From: Pseudomonadota bacterium
GTDB lineage: Bacteria; Myxococcota; Polyangia; Polyangiales; Polyangiaceae
Length of the DNA: 5,429 bases
Assembly: GCA_023419055.1 (NCBI GenBank)
Contig: JAEZYO010000362.1
Location: 1-5,429, forward strand
Reading direction: 5' to 3'
A model generated the notes under the pieces. It searched no databases and was not told the DNA's origin. It saw only the letters and a program-made list of their open reading frames with translations. A program made the position numbers and the translations under genes. Position 1 is the stretch's first letter. Every line of letters starts with the position of its first letter. Shown here in pieces: positions 1 through 5,429 of this stretch.

Positions 1-99
1 CAGGTCGCCCGTCTCGTCGGCGGCCTCTCGCTTCTTCGTCGCCACTTTCGACGCCGTGCGCTTGCCCTGCTTCTTCGTCGCCATCGCGAAAGCGAACAT
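1..99 (-). CDS. Partial: N-terminus of a lysine-rich protein, third gene of the RlaP operon
   Basis: Only the first 33 codons are in the window; the gene continues past the left edge, so its product cannot be identified. The start is ATG at 99-97, because GGAAGAG lies six bases upstream. A second in-frame ATG at 84-82 would remove five residues. The visible N-terminus begins MFAFAMATKKQGKR and is rich in Lys, Arg, Ala and Thr, with ATKK occurring twice (residues 7-10 and 20-23), then turns acidic. No signal peptide or membrane segment is visible. Such basic tails often contact nucleic acids, which is inference here. It starts 28 bp after the stop of the long RlaP gene on the same strand, so it is probably co-transcribed with both RlaP genes. 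An RNA ligase or other RNA-repair partner would fit the context, but nothing in these 33 residues shows that. Confidence 0.7.
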   Translation of the reverse strand, partial: MFAFAMATKKQGKRTASKVATKKREAADETGDL

Positions 100-105
100 A
101 GCCGT

Positions 106-112
106 CTCTTCC
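106..112 (-). promoter_or_regulatory. Ribosome binding site deciding the start of the leftmost gene
   Basis: Read on the minus strand this is GGAAGAG, six bases before ATG at 99-97. It supports that ATG over the internal one at 84-82. Its first three bases (GGA) also form the end of the 3' arm of the inverted repeat at 110-148, so the site could be partly hidden in a hairpin. Confidence 0.55.
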
Positions 113-148
113 GGCCACGTCACCGAGCTATCGACGCTCGTGGCCGGA
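110..148 (-). repeat. Perfect 10-bp inverted repeat across the intercistronic junction
   Basis: The plus-strand arms are TCCGGCCACG (110-119) and CGTGGCCGGA (139-148), perfectly complementary, with a 19-base loop. In the operon transcript the structure spans the last codons and stop (130-128) of the long RlaP gene and ends within the ribosome binding site of the next gene. No U-tract follows the 3' arm (the next bases read AGAGACGG), so it does not look like an intrinsic terminator. It could tune translation or processing of the downstream gene. A chance repeat in GC-rich DNA is possible: over the whole window one such repeat might occur by luck, though the location is suggestive. Confidence 0.4.
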
Positions 149-1273
149 CAGAATCACCTCGACCGCGAGCGCCTCGACGAACCCATGATCGATGTTTGCC
201 GGCAGCGAGGTGACCCGTAACGCCTCCCGCATCTCGAGCTCGAGCCGGTGAGCGAGCGCCTCGAGCGCGTCGAACGTGAGCGCACCTTCTCGGATGTCGA
301 CGAGCTCCGCCGCGTCGGCGCGCCGGACGGAGAGCTCTCCCGTGGACAGAATCTCGAGCCCCGTTCGCATCAAGCGAACGAGGTGCATCGCGTGCTTCGT
401 GTCGTAGCCGAAGCGCCGCTCGAGGTCGGCGCGCGCCGGGTTGCGCTCGCGCTTCCAGGCCTCGTAGGCGCCCCACTGCTTGAGCGCCGCCCGATACTTG
501 CGCTCCGCCTCGAGCGTTGCCGCGACGTCATCGGGCAGCTTGAGCGCGCGAGCGGCCACGCTCCGCAAGCGGTCGTCCGGCGCCGGGTCGCCCGCGAGCT
601 CCCGATCGAGCCAAAAAGCGCTGAGCCGCTCCTCGAGCGCCGTACGAGCCGCCTCCGGCAGCTCGATGTCGGCGATGCCGTAGCTTCGGACCCTCTCGGC
701 GATGCTCCGCTCCAGGCGATCCCGGTCGTCTCGGCTCAAAGTGCTCGCGTCAGGCAAGCCGAAATCGGCGCGGGACGGCTTGCGCTCGGGCGGAGAGAGG
801 AGCCAGGAGCGATGCGTTCGGATCCGCTTGAGCTGAGACAGCGCGTACCCGAGGTACGTCTGCTGCACCTCGCGCGAGAGAAAGCGTTTGCGCTCGCGGT
901 GAATGCGCCGCCAGGCCGGCGTCACGTAGACCCAATCGCGCTCGTCGGCGAAGAGGATTTCGAGGGCGTTGGGGTTCGCGGTCGCGCAGAGCCGCAAGAA
1001 CTTGGCGACGTCGAACACGACCGCCTCGGTCTTGATCCCCACCCCGAAGCGAGCCGTCGGATGCTCGTGGATCCTCGGCTCCACGGCGGCCCAGAGCGGC
1101 CCCTCGAGCGCGCCCTCGAACTGCTCGAAGTCTCGAAAGGGCGACACGCGGAGCTCGAGCGGGGCGACGCAAACACCGCGCAAATCGACGTCCGATCCGG
1201 CCCTCGCGGTGCCGTGCGCCTGGCTGCCGGCCAGGGTCACGAAGATGGTGTCACGCGCGAGATCCAGGGTCAC
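128..1273 (-). CDS. RlaP-family (COG3541) nucleotidyltransferase, long form with insertion
   Basis: This is a predicted nucleotidyltransferase of the DNA polymerase beta superfamily, in the family Pfam calls RlaP (RNA-repair-associated), 381 aa, probably cytoplasmic. The catalytic signature is visible: GS at residues 16-17, then SDVD with D28 and D30 as likely metal ligands; the third acid is probably E83 or D88 in the strand before KFLRL. A conserved helical part follows: TYLGYALSQLKRI (139-151), PSRADFGLP (166-174) and YDTKHAMHLVRL (290-301) leading to TGE (311-313). Relatives are proposed to add or modify nucleotides at RNA ends before ligation; substrate and activity here are unknown. Against its upstream paralogue it carries about 134 extra residues between the KR (149-150) and KH (293-294) motifs. 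It starts with GTG at 1273-1271, overlapping the upstream stop as GTGA, with only a weak GGGGG stretch ahead, which suggests translational coupling. Family assignment is firm; function is inferred from family and context. Confidence 0.88.
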   Translation of the reverse strand: MTLDLARDTIFVTLAGSQAHGTARAGSDVDLRGVCVAPLELRVSPFRDFEQFEGALEGPLWAAVEPRIHEHPTARFGVGIKTEAVVFDVAKFLRLCATANPNALEILFADERDWVYVTPAWRRIHRERKRFLSREVQQTYLGYALSQLKRIRTHRSWLLSPPERKPSRADFGLPDASTLSRDDRDRLERSIAERVRSYGIADIELPEAARTALEERLSAFWLDRELAGDPAPDDRLRSVAARALKLPDDVAATLEAERKYRAALKQWGAYEAWKRERNPARADLERRFGYDTKHAMHLVRLMRTGLEILSTGELSVRRADAAELVDIREGALTFDALEALAHRLELEMREALRVTSLPANIDHGFVEALAVEVILSGHERR

Positions 1274-2064
1274 GAGCCCCCGGAAGCTTCGGTCGCGAGC
1301 CTCGCTCGAACCACGAAATCGTCGAGGGCGTCCCGGCTAGTGGGCTCCTCTGGGAGGTGACTCTGCTCGTGAGCCCGTTCCAAATCGCGCTCGAGCTCAT
1401 CGAGGAAGCGATCGTGAGTCTTGAGCTCATTCGCCGAGAGCGCCATCTTCTCGGCACCGCGGCGCTTGCGATCGATGAGCTCGTCGATGACCTGAAGCTG
1501 AAAGCTCCGATTCAGCGCGTCTAGGTTCGCCTCGACCTCACCTGTCTGCATCAGGTGGATCCCGGAGAGGAGGACGCGGTACGCGTAGAGCAGGTGCTTT
1601 ACCGTGGGATCGGGCTCGAGCAACCGCTTCCTACGGCCTCGCGCGAAGCCCTGATAGTGTCGCACCGTCGGGCGCGTGACACAGCCGCGGCCGAGCTCCC
1701 GGAGCTCATCGAAGAGCGCCGTCGTGACCACCACGAGCGGCGAGTAGAGCTGCTCGAGCACATAGCCGTTGTGGTTCGTCATCATCCGCGCGAACTTCCG
1801 GAGGTCGTGCGCCACGAAATCCAGATCGATCCGGCTCTTGTCTTCGATGGTGACGGTCTCCTTCGGCGCGCGCAAGCCGAGGACCTCTCGAAGCGGGAGC
1901 AAGTACGCGCCGCGCAAGTCGACGTCGCTGTCTCTGGAAGCAAACCCGTAGAGGTGAGCGCCGCTCACCGTCGCGAACACCGGCCGCGCGCCAGAAGCAG
2001 CCACCGACGTGAGGTACTCTCGATCGAGCATCGACCAGATCTCTTCGACCGCTTCGGGACTCAT
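1270..2064 (-). CDS. RlaP-family (COG3541) nucleotidyltransferase, short form
   Basis: First gene of the operon, 264 aa, a polymerase-beta-superfamily nucleotidyltransferase paralogous to the next gene. The nucleotidyltransferase core lies near residues 28-110: VSGAHLYGF (33-41), then DSDVDLRG with D47 and D49, and a later acid in RIDLDF (D80 or D82). Where the sister protein has the classical Gly-Ser, this one reads SGA (34-36), so the Ser position is Ala. The C-terminal helical part shares a register with the sister: HYQGFARGRRKR (136-147), then KH (156-157), R163, G168 and TGE (174-176), but without the long insertion. I chose ATG at 2064 because GGAG lies four bases upstream and MSPEAVEE leads into a normal-length family member. 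The frame stays open to 2214, but that 50-residue extension is basic, low in complexity and unlike the family. The stop overlaps the next start by 4 bp. The RNA-repair role is inferred from the family. Confidence 0.87.
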   Translation of the reverse strand: MSPEAVEEIWSMLDREYLTSVAASGARPVFATVSGAHLYGFASRDSDVDLRGAYLLPLREVLGLRAPKETVTIEDKSRIDLDFVAHDLRKFARMMTNHNGYVLEQLYSPLVVVTTALFDELRELGRGCVTRPTVRHYQGFARGRRKRLLEPDPTVKHLLYAYRVLLSGIHLMQTGEVEANLDALNRSFQLQVIDELIDRKRRGAEKMALSANELKTHDRFLDELERDLERAHEQSHLPEEPTSRDALDDFVVRARLATEASGGS

Positions 2065-2068
2065 CGAT

Positions 2069-2072
2069 CTCC
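2069..2072 (-). promoter_or_regulatory. Ribosome binding site deciding the start of the short RlaP gene
   Basis: On the minus strand this is GGAG within GGCGGAGATCG, four bases before ATG 2064-2062. The spacing is slightly short but acceptable. It favours this start over the upstream ATG at 2214 in the same frame. Confidence 0.45.
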
Positions 2073-2095
2073 GCCACCGTGAGGAAACATGCCTC

Positions 2096-2125
2096 AGCGT
2101 AAAGGTGCAGCTCCGTGTGTGGCAA
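2096..2125 (-). promoter_or_regulatory. Candidate sigma-70-type promoter of the RlaP operon
   Basis: Reading the minus strand, a -35 box TTGCCA (2125-2120, five of six matches to TTGACA) is followed after 18 bases by TACGCT (2101-2096). TACGCT keeps the first, second and last bases of TATAAT. Transcription would begin near 2089, giving a leader of about 25 bases that contains the GGAG site. The -10 box is weak, and high-GC bacteria use varied promoters, so this is a candidate only. Confidence 0.33.
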
Positions 2126-2165
2126 GATGCAGGCCCCGACCGATGAACGAAACCGAGAATAGATT

Positions 2166-2193
2166 CACTGCGAGCGCCACGGCGCTGCGAGTG
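2166..2193. promoter_or_regulatory. 28-bp imperfect dyad, possible operator in the divergent region
   Basis: The element reads CACT-GCG-AGCGCC-AC-GGCGCT-GCG-AGTG. Outer CACT/AGTG and inner AGCGCC/GGCGCT share one centre of symmetry, so 10 of 14 positions per arm are paired; only the GCG blocks and the central base break symmetry. The same stretch holds a direct repeat of CTGCGAG (2168-2174 and 2185-2191), 17 bp apart. It lies about 86 bp before the antiporter start and upstream of the candidate RlaP promoter, a place where a dimeric regulator could act on either gene. No known operator consensus was recognised. Confidence 0.3.
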
Positions 2194-2279
2194 CCGGCGA
2201 GCAGCAAAGTCCACGGCCTTCCCCGAACGCGCGCGGGCAAAGGCTCGTTGCGAGTCGCTTCTGAATCGAGACGCGCAGC

Positions 2280-4115
2280 ATGAGCAACCAAGGAATCGAA
2301 ACCACCACGGGCGAGCTCGTCGAGATCGTCGCGCTCCTCGGCGCCGCGGTCGTCGCCGTGCCGCTGTTCCGGAAGATCGGGCTCGGGTCGGTCCTCGGGT
2401 ACCTGTCGGCTGGAGTCCTGATCGGCCCCTTCGCGCTCGGGTGGCTCACCGATCCCGAATCCATCTTGCACGTCGCCGAGCTCGGCGTGGTCATGTTCCT
2501 GTTCGTGATCGGCCTCGAGATGCGGCCGTCTCACCTCTTTAGCCTGCGCCGGGAGATTTTCGGGCTCGGAACGCTGCAGGTCGCCGCCTGCACCGCGCTT
2601 CTCACGGCCGTGGCCATGCTGTTCGGGTTCTCCGCGCCGGTCGCGTTCGTGGGCGCCATGGGCTTCGTCCTCACCTCGACGGCGGTGGTGATGCAGGTCC
2701 TCGAAGAGCGCGGCGACATCGCGCTGCCTCACGGGCAGCGTGTGGTCTCGATCTTGCTGTTCGAGGATCTGCTGATCGTACCGCTCCTGGCGGTCGTGTC
2801 CCTGCTCTCGCCCAACAGCAGCGCGCCGAGCGGCGACTCGCGCTGGGTCAGCGTTGGGGTCGCGCTGGCCTCACTGGCCGCCCTGCTCGCGGCGGGGACC
2901 TGGCTTCTCAACCCACTCTTTCGCATCCTGGCTGCGGCCAAGGCGCGCGAGGTGCTGACCGCCGCGGCGCTGCTCGTGGTCCTGGGCGCTGCGTTGTTGA
3001 TGCAGCTCGGAGGCCTCTCCACGGCCATGGGGGCCTTCCTGGCCGGAGTGCTGCTCTCGCAGTCGAGCTTCCGGCATCAAATCGAGGCAGACATCGAGCC
3101 TTTTCGAGGCATCCTGCTCGGCCTTTTTTTCCTGGGCGTCGGGATGTCGCTCGACCTCGGCGTCGTGCTCCAGAACTTCCGCCTGATCATCGGTTTGGTG
3201 GTCGCCATGACGGCCGTGAAGGCGCTCGCCATTTACGGCGTGGCGAGGGTCCTCCGGTCTCCCGCAGGAGAAGCGCTCGATCGCGCGGTGTTGATGGCGC
3301 AAGGCGGCGAGTTCGCCTTCGTGCTCTACGCCGCCGCGACTGGCGCCGGGGTGATCGATGCCTCGGTCAACGCCAACTTCACCGCCGTCGTCGTGCTCTC
3401 GATGGCGCTCACGCCGGTCCTCGTCATCGTGATGCGGCGCTTTCTGCCCGCCGCCGAACGCTCGCTCGACGGGATCGACGTCGCGGACGGGCTCAGCGGT
3501 AGCGTGCTCCTGATCGGCTTCGGGCGCTTCGGCCAGGTCGTGAGCCAGGCGCTGCTCGCGCGCGACGTGGACGTCACCATCATCGACAACGACGTCGACA
3601 TGATCCGGAGCGCAGCGGATTTCGGCTTCAAGGTCTACTACGGGGACGGCGCGCGGCTCGACGTCCTTCGCACCTCGGGCGCCGGGACGGCGCGCGCCAT
3701 CGCGGTCTGCGTCGACGACAAGAAGGTCGCGAGCCGCGTGGTCGAGCTGATCAAGGAAGCTTTCCCGCAGGCGCGCCTCCTCGTTCGCTCGTACGATCGC
3801 CAGCACGCGCTCGAGCTCGTGGAGGCAGGCGTCGACTATCAGATCCGCGAGACCTTCGAGTCGGCGATGCAGTTCGGCGCTGCCGCGCTCCGGGAGCTCG
3901 GCATCTCCGCGGACGAGGCGGCGGAGATCAGCGCCGAGGTGCGCCGCCGCGACGCGACGCGTTTCGAGCTCGAGATGGCGGGCGGAACGGACGCGGCTCG
4001 CGCCCTCTTGCGAGGGAACCTCTGGAAGCCCACGCCGCTCGTCGAGCCGCGGCGCCCCGGCAAGCCGCTTGGCGCCGAGGCGGAGCGCCCCGGGGACGAG
4101 CGCGACATCGAGTAG
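2280..4115 (+). CDS. kefB/kefC: KefB/KefC-type monovalent cation:proton antiporter (CPA2) with RCK domain
   Basis: Inner-membrane K+/H+ antiporter, 611 aa, close to E. coli KefC (620) and KefB (601). Residues about 13-388 form the Na+/H+-exchanger domain with 12-13 hydrophobic segments, opening with GLGSVLGYLSAGVLIGP (34-50). The regulatory cytoplasmic loop HQIEADIEPFRG (266-277) and GLFFLGVGMSLDLG (281-294) are near-identical to Kef proteins, as is AQGGEFAF (340-347). The RCK/TrkA-N domain spans about 408-530: GFGRFG (413-418), D436 ending the second strand, and RETFESAM (523-530), which resembles KefB. In characterised relatives glutathione holds the channel shut and glutathione-electrophile adducts open it, acidifying the cytoplasm for protection. 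The ion-site motif reads FED (161-163) where E. coli KefB and KefC have FQD. The last 60 residues are charged and variable. The ribosome binding site is weak. No KefF/KefG partner is next to it, and the next gene converges after 15 bp. Confidence 0.93.
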   Translation: MSNQGIETTTGELVEIVALLGAAVVAVPLFRKIGLGSVLGYLSAGVLIGPFALGWLTDPESILHVAELGVVMFLFVIGLEMRPSHLFSLRREIFGLGTLQVAACTALLTAVAMLFGFSAPVAFVGAMGFVLTSTAVVMQVLEERGDIALPHGQRVVSILLFEDLLIVPLLAVVSLLSPNSSAPSGDSRWVSVGVALASLAALLAAGTWLLNPLFRILAAAKAREVLTAAALLVVLGAALLMQLGGLSTAMGAFLAGVLLSQSSFRHQIEADIEPFRGILLGLFFLGVGMSLDLGVVLQNFRLIIGLVVAMTAVKALAIYGVARVLRSPAGEALDRAVLMAQGGEFAFVLYAAATGAGVIDASVNANFTAVVVLSMALTPVLVIVMRRFLPAAERSLDGIDVADGLSGSVLLIGFGRFGQVVSQALLARDVDVTIIDNDVDMIRSAADFGFKVYYGDGARLDVLRTSGAGTARAIAVCVDDKKVASRVVELIKEAFPQARLLVRSYDRQHALELVEAGVDYQIRETFESAMQFGAAALRELGISADEAAEISAEVRRRDATRFELEMAGGTDAARALLRGNLWKPTPLVEPRRPGKPLGAEAERPGDERDIE

Positions 4116-4130
4116 CGGCGCTCCCCCTCT

Positions 4131-5123
4131 TCACTCTCTTCGGTAACGCTCGAAGAGCTCGCGAGCGCTGCCGCCTCGCTCGAGACGCGCACCGGTGACG
4201 TCACCGTTCCCGTCGACCGACATGGCAAAGGCGAGCGTCGGCTGACCCGCGAGGTGGTAGCGCAGATCCGCGATGTTGACGCGATAGCCGGAGCCTGACC
4301 GAGGCTCGAACTGAACCACCGGGAACCGCGCCCACTCGAGCGCCTCCTTCACGGTAGGCACCACGCTCAGCCGTTCCGGCAGCGGGCCTCGAGGAAAGCG
4401 CAAGGCTCGCGCTCGTTCCCGAGCTGGCTCGCCGAGCGCGACCGAACCCGCGCGGTACTCTCCGTGCACGGTGGCGACGTAGCGGAACGTGGTCACCCCG
4501 AAGAGCGCCGGGAAGACGCTCACGCTCTCCGCCGCGGGGTACGCGCGCTCCACCTCCCGCGTCAGGTGACGCGAAAGCCCCACGCGAGCGACCAGATACG
4601 TCATCGACACGAGCAGACCGACGCGGAACGCACGCTGAAAGTCTCGACGGCGGAACAGCGCCCACACCGCCGCAGCGAGGAGCGGCAGCGTGAACACCGG
4701 ATCGAAGACCATGGTCCAATCGAGCGCGAAGCGATGCGAGGAGAAGGGCAAGAGCAAGCGCGTCCCCCACCCCGTCCAGAGATCGGGCAAAAGGTGCGCT
4801 AGCGGCACCGCGAAGAGCGCCCTCGCGTAGAGCGCGGCGAACTTCACCCGCCGGAACACGAGCTTCGTCACGAGAGCTGCGACGAGCGCCACCACCGGCA
4901 CCGCCACGAGCGCGTGCGAGAGACCTCGGTGCGCGCGGAGCGCGTGCAACACCTCGTCCCCGGCGGGCAACAAGTAGTCGAGATCCGGGAGCTCGGCGGC
5001 GAGAACTCCGACCACGATCGCCGCCCGCGTCGCCGCGGGCTCGGGCTCGCCCTCTTTCAGGCGGCGCGGCAACGGCAAGAGCGCGCAGGCAGCCCCGAGC
5101 AATCCGTGCGTGAGAGTGTCCAT
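4131..5123 (-). CDS. YdjM-family inner-membrane putative metal-dependent hydrolase
   Basis: A 330-residue member of the YdjM / COG1988 family (Pfam YdjM, LexA-binding inner-membrane-associated putative hydrolase). The conserved acid and histidine pattern is complete: MDTLTHGLLGA with H6, ELPDLDYL (44-51) with E44, D47 and D49, HRGLSH (65-70), then H110 and D114 in HLLPDLWTGWGTRLLLPFS, and DW (135-136) and DP (141-142). These are thought to bind metal on a membrane scaffold. Hydrophobic segments lie near 35-52, 71-90, 98-113, 137-157 and 166-183. The C-terminal 115 or so residues look soluble and resemble the tail of larger family members. No substrate is established for the family. ATG 5123 was chosen because family members begin MDTLTHG; the frame remains open to 5201 but the extra 26 residues are basic and unlike the family. 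No clear Shine-Dalgarno precedes ATG 5123. It faces the antiporter gene tail to tail and diverges from the zinc-ribbon gene. Confidence 0.85.
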   Translation of the reverse strand: MDTLTHGLLGAACALLPLPRRLKEGEPEPAATRAAIVVGVLAAELPDLDYLLPAGDEVLHALRAHRGLSHALVAVPVVALVAALVTKLVFRRVKFAALYARALFAVPLAHLLPDLWTGWGTRLLLPFSSHRFALDWTMVFDPVFTLPLLAAAVWALFRRRDFQRAFRVGLLVSMTYLVARVGLSRHLTREVERAYPAAESVSVFPALFGVTTFRYVATVHGEYRAGSVALGEPARERARALRFPRGPLPERLSVVPTVKEALEWARFPVVQFEPRSGSGYRVNIADLRYHLAGQPTLAFAMSVDGNGDVTGARLERGGSARELFERYRRE

Positions 5124-5257
5124 CCGGAAGTCGCGGGACACGTAGCACGCTGACACAACTCGGCGAAGATCGTTTCGATTTGCTACACGGCTCGCTCTCA
5201 CAAGACCAGCGCGAGCTCCGCGCGAGACGGTCCGCCATGCTAGAGAAGCGTGAGCTC

Positions 5258-5264
5258 AAGGAGG
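5258..5264 (+). promoter_or_regulatory. Strong Shine-Dalgarno for the zinc-ribbon gene
   Basis: AAGGAGG sits six bases before ATG 5271, an almost ideal match to the 16S rRNA tail at ideal spacing. It is the best ribosome binding site in the window and fixes the start of a gene that leaves the right edge without a stop codon. Confidence 0.8.
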
Positions 5265-5270
5265 CCAAGC

Positions 5271-5429
5271 ATGAAGTGTCCGCGTTGCGAAACCAACGTG
5301 CTCGACGAGCGGGAGCGAAGCGGCGTCACCGTGGATGTCTGCGGGCAGTGCCGCGGTGTTTGGCTCGATCGCGGCGAGCTCGAGAAGCTCCTCGCGTTCG
5401 CGAAGCGCGAGCTCGACGATGAACGCTCG
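5271..5429 (+). CDS. Partial: TFIIB-type zinc-ribbon protein
   Basis: The first 53 codons are present and open to the right edge. The protein begins MKCPRCETNVLDERERSG and has paired CxxC knuckles: C3/C6 and C24/C27, the second within DVCGQCRGVWLDRGELEKLL (22-41). This is the signature of the zf-TFIIB (PF13453) family: short bacterial proteins, or N-terminal domains of longer ones, that bind one zinc ion. Their role is mostly unknown. After the ribbon the sequence becomes a charged helix (AFAKRELDDERS). Full-length members are often about 80-200 residues, so much of it may lie outside. The start is set by AAGGAGG six bases upstream. It diverges from the YdjM-family gene across 147 bp (5124-5270), in which I found no convincing promoter. 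Confidence 0.85.
   Translation, partial: MKCPRCETNVLDERERSGVTVDVCGQCRGVWLDRGELEKLLAFAKRELDDERS

Noticed and set aside
248..1360. 370-codon plus-strand open frame opposite the long RlaP gene
   Set aside because: Its composition is what GC-biased codons give when read in antisense; no domain is recognisable, and the opposite frame has clear nucleotidyltransferase motifs.
2119..2131. Possible sigma-54 (-24/-12) promoter at TGGCAAGATGCA, considered because some RNA-repair operons use RtcR/sigma-54
   Set aside because: The GG-to-GC spacing is about three bases too short, and no TTGC box is present at the correct distance on either strand.
2065..2214. 50-residue N-terminal extension of the short RlaP protein from ATG 2214
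   Set aside because: The extension crosses the intergenic region, is basic and unlike the family, and would cover the candidate promoter; ATG 2064 has a GGAG site and gives normal family length.
3124..3130. Run of seven T in the antiporter gene, read as CTT TTT TTC, which resembles a slippery heptamer
   Set aside because: It encodes the conserved LFF of the GLFFLGVGM loop, no stimulatory structure was evident, and a shifted product would lose the rest of the membrane domain and the RCK domain; most likely codon chance.
2871..3806. 311-codon minus-strand open frame opposite the antiporter
   Set aside because: Very rich in Asp, His, Glu and Arg, lacking any motif; it is a shadow of the KefB/C reading frame.
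5142..5186. Six-base inverted match GTAGCA/TGCTAC in the divergent region before the zinc-ribbon gene
   Set aside because: Only six bases, 33 bases apart, and no extension of either arm; expected by chance.
4201..5268. 355-codon minus-strand frame overlapping the YdjM-family gene
   Set aside because: Low-complexity Arg/Ala/Gly sequence; the overlapping frame has the full set of conserved family residues.
5180..5422. 80-codon plus-strand frame overlapping the zinc-ribbon gene
   Set aside because: The overlapping frame from ATG 5271 has the ideal Shine-Dalgarno and the CxxC pairs; this one has neither.

Overview
The window is strongly GC-rich (about two thirds G+C by eye) and tightly packed. 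Third codon positions are so GC-biased that long open frames appear opposite or out of phase with every real gene. The gene content fits a high-GC Gram-negative bacterium. A myxobacterium-like (Myxococcota) source is plausible, but nothing here proves it.

Left part, minus strand, read from about 2064 down to 1: a compact operon of at least three genes. First are two adjacent paralogues of the RlaP / COG3541 nucleotidyltransferase family (DNA polymerase beta superfamily, linked to RNA repair). The upstream one is short (264 aa). The downstream one is long (381 aa) and starts on a GTG inside a 4-bp GTGA overlap with its neighbour. After 28 bp a third gene begins. It has a good ribosome binding site and a lysine-rich N-terminus, and it runs off the left edge after 33 codons. 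A 10-bp perfect inverted repeat surrounds the stop of the long RlaP gene and reaches into the ribosome binding site of the third gene.

Middle: a 215-bp divergent intergenic region (2065-2279) holds a plausible sigma-70-like promoter facing the RlaP operon and a 28-bp imperfect dyad that could be an operator. To its right, on the plus strand, is a full-length KefB/KefC-type potassium/proton antiporter with a C-terminal RCK domain (2280-4115).

Right part: a YdjM-family inner-membrane putative metal-dependent hydrolase (4131-5123, minus strand) converges on the antiporter gene with only 15 bp between the two stop codons. Diverging from it across 147 bp is the start of a TFIIB-type zinc-ribbon protein (5271 to the right edge), preceded by a near-perfect Shine-Dalgarno sequence.

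How they fit together: the RlaP pair and the third gene look like a co-transcribed, probably RNA-directed unit. This is the most interesting part of the window, because the two paralogues differ in their catalytic motif and in a roughly 134-residue insertion. The antiporter is a stress gene (electrophile and potassium homeostasis in characterised relatives). It shares a control region with the RlaP operon, but a functional link is only inference. The hydrolase and zinc-ribbon genes look like unrelated housekeeping or stress neighbours. No tRNA, rRNA, CRISPR array, insertion sequence or phage gene was seen.
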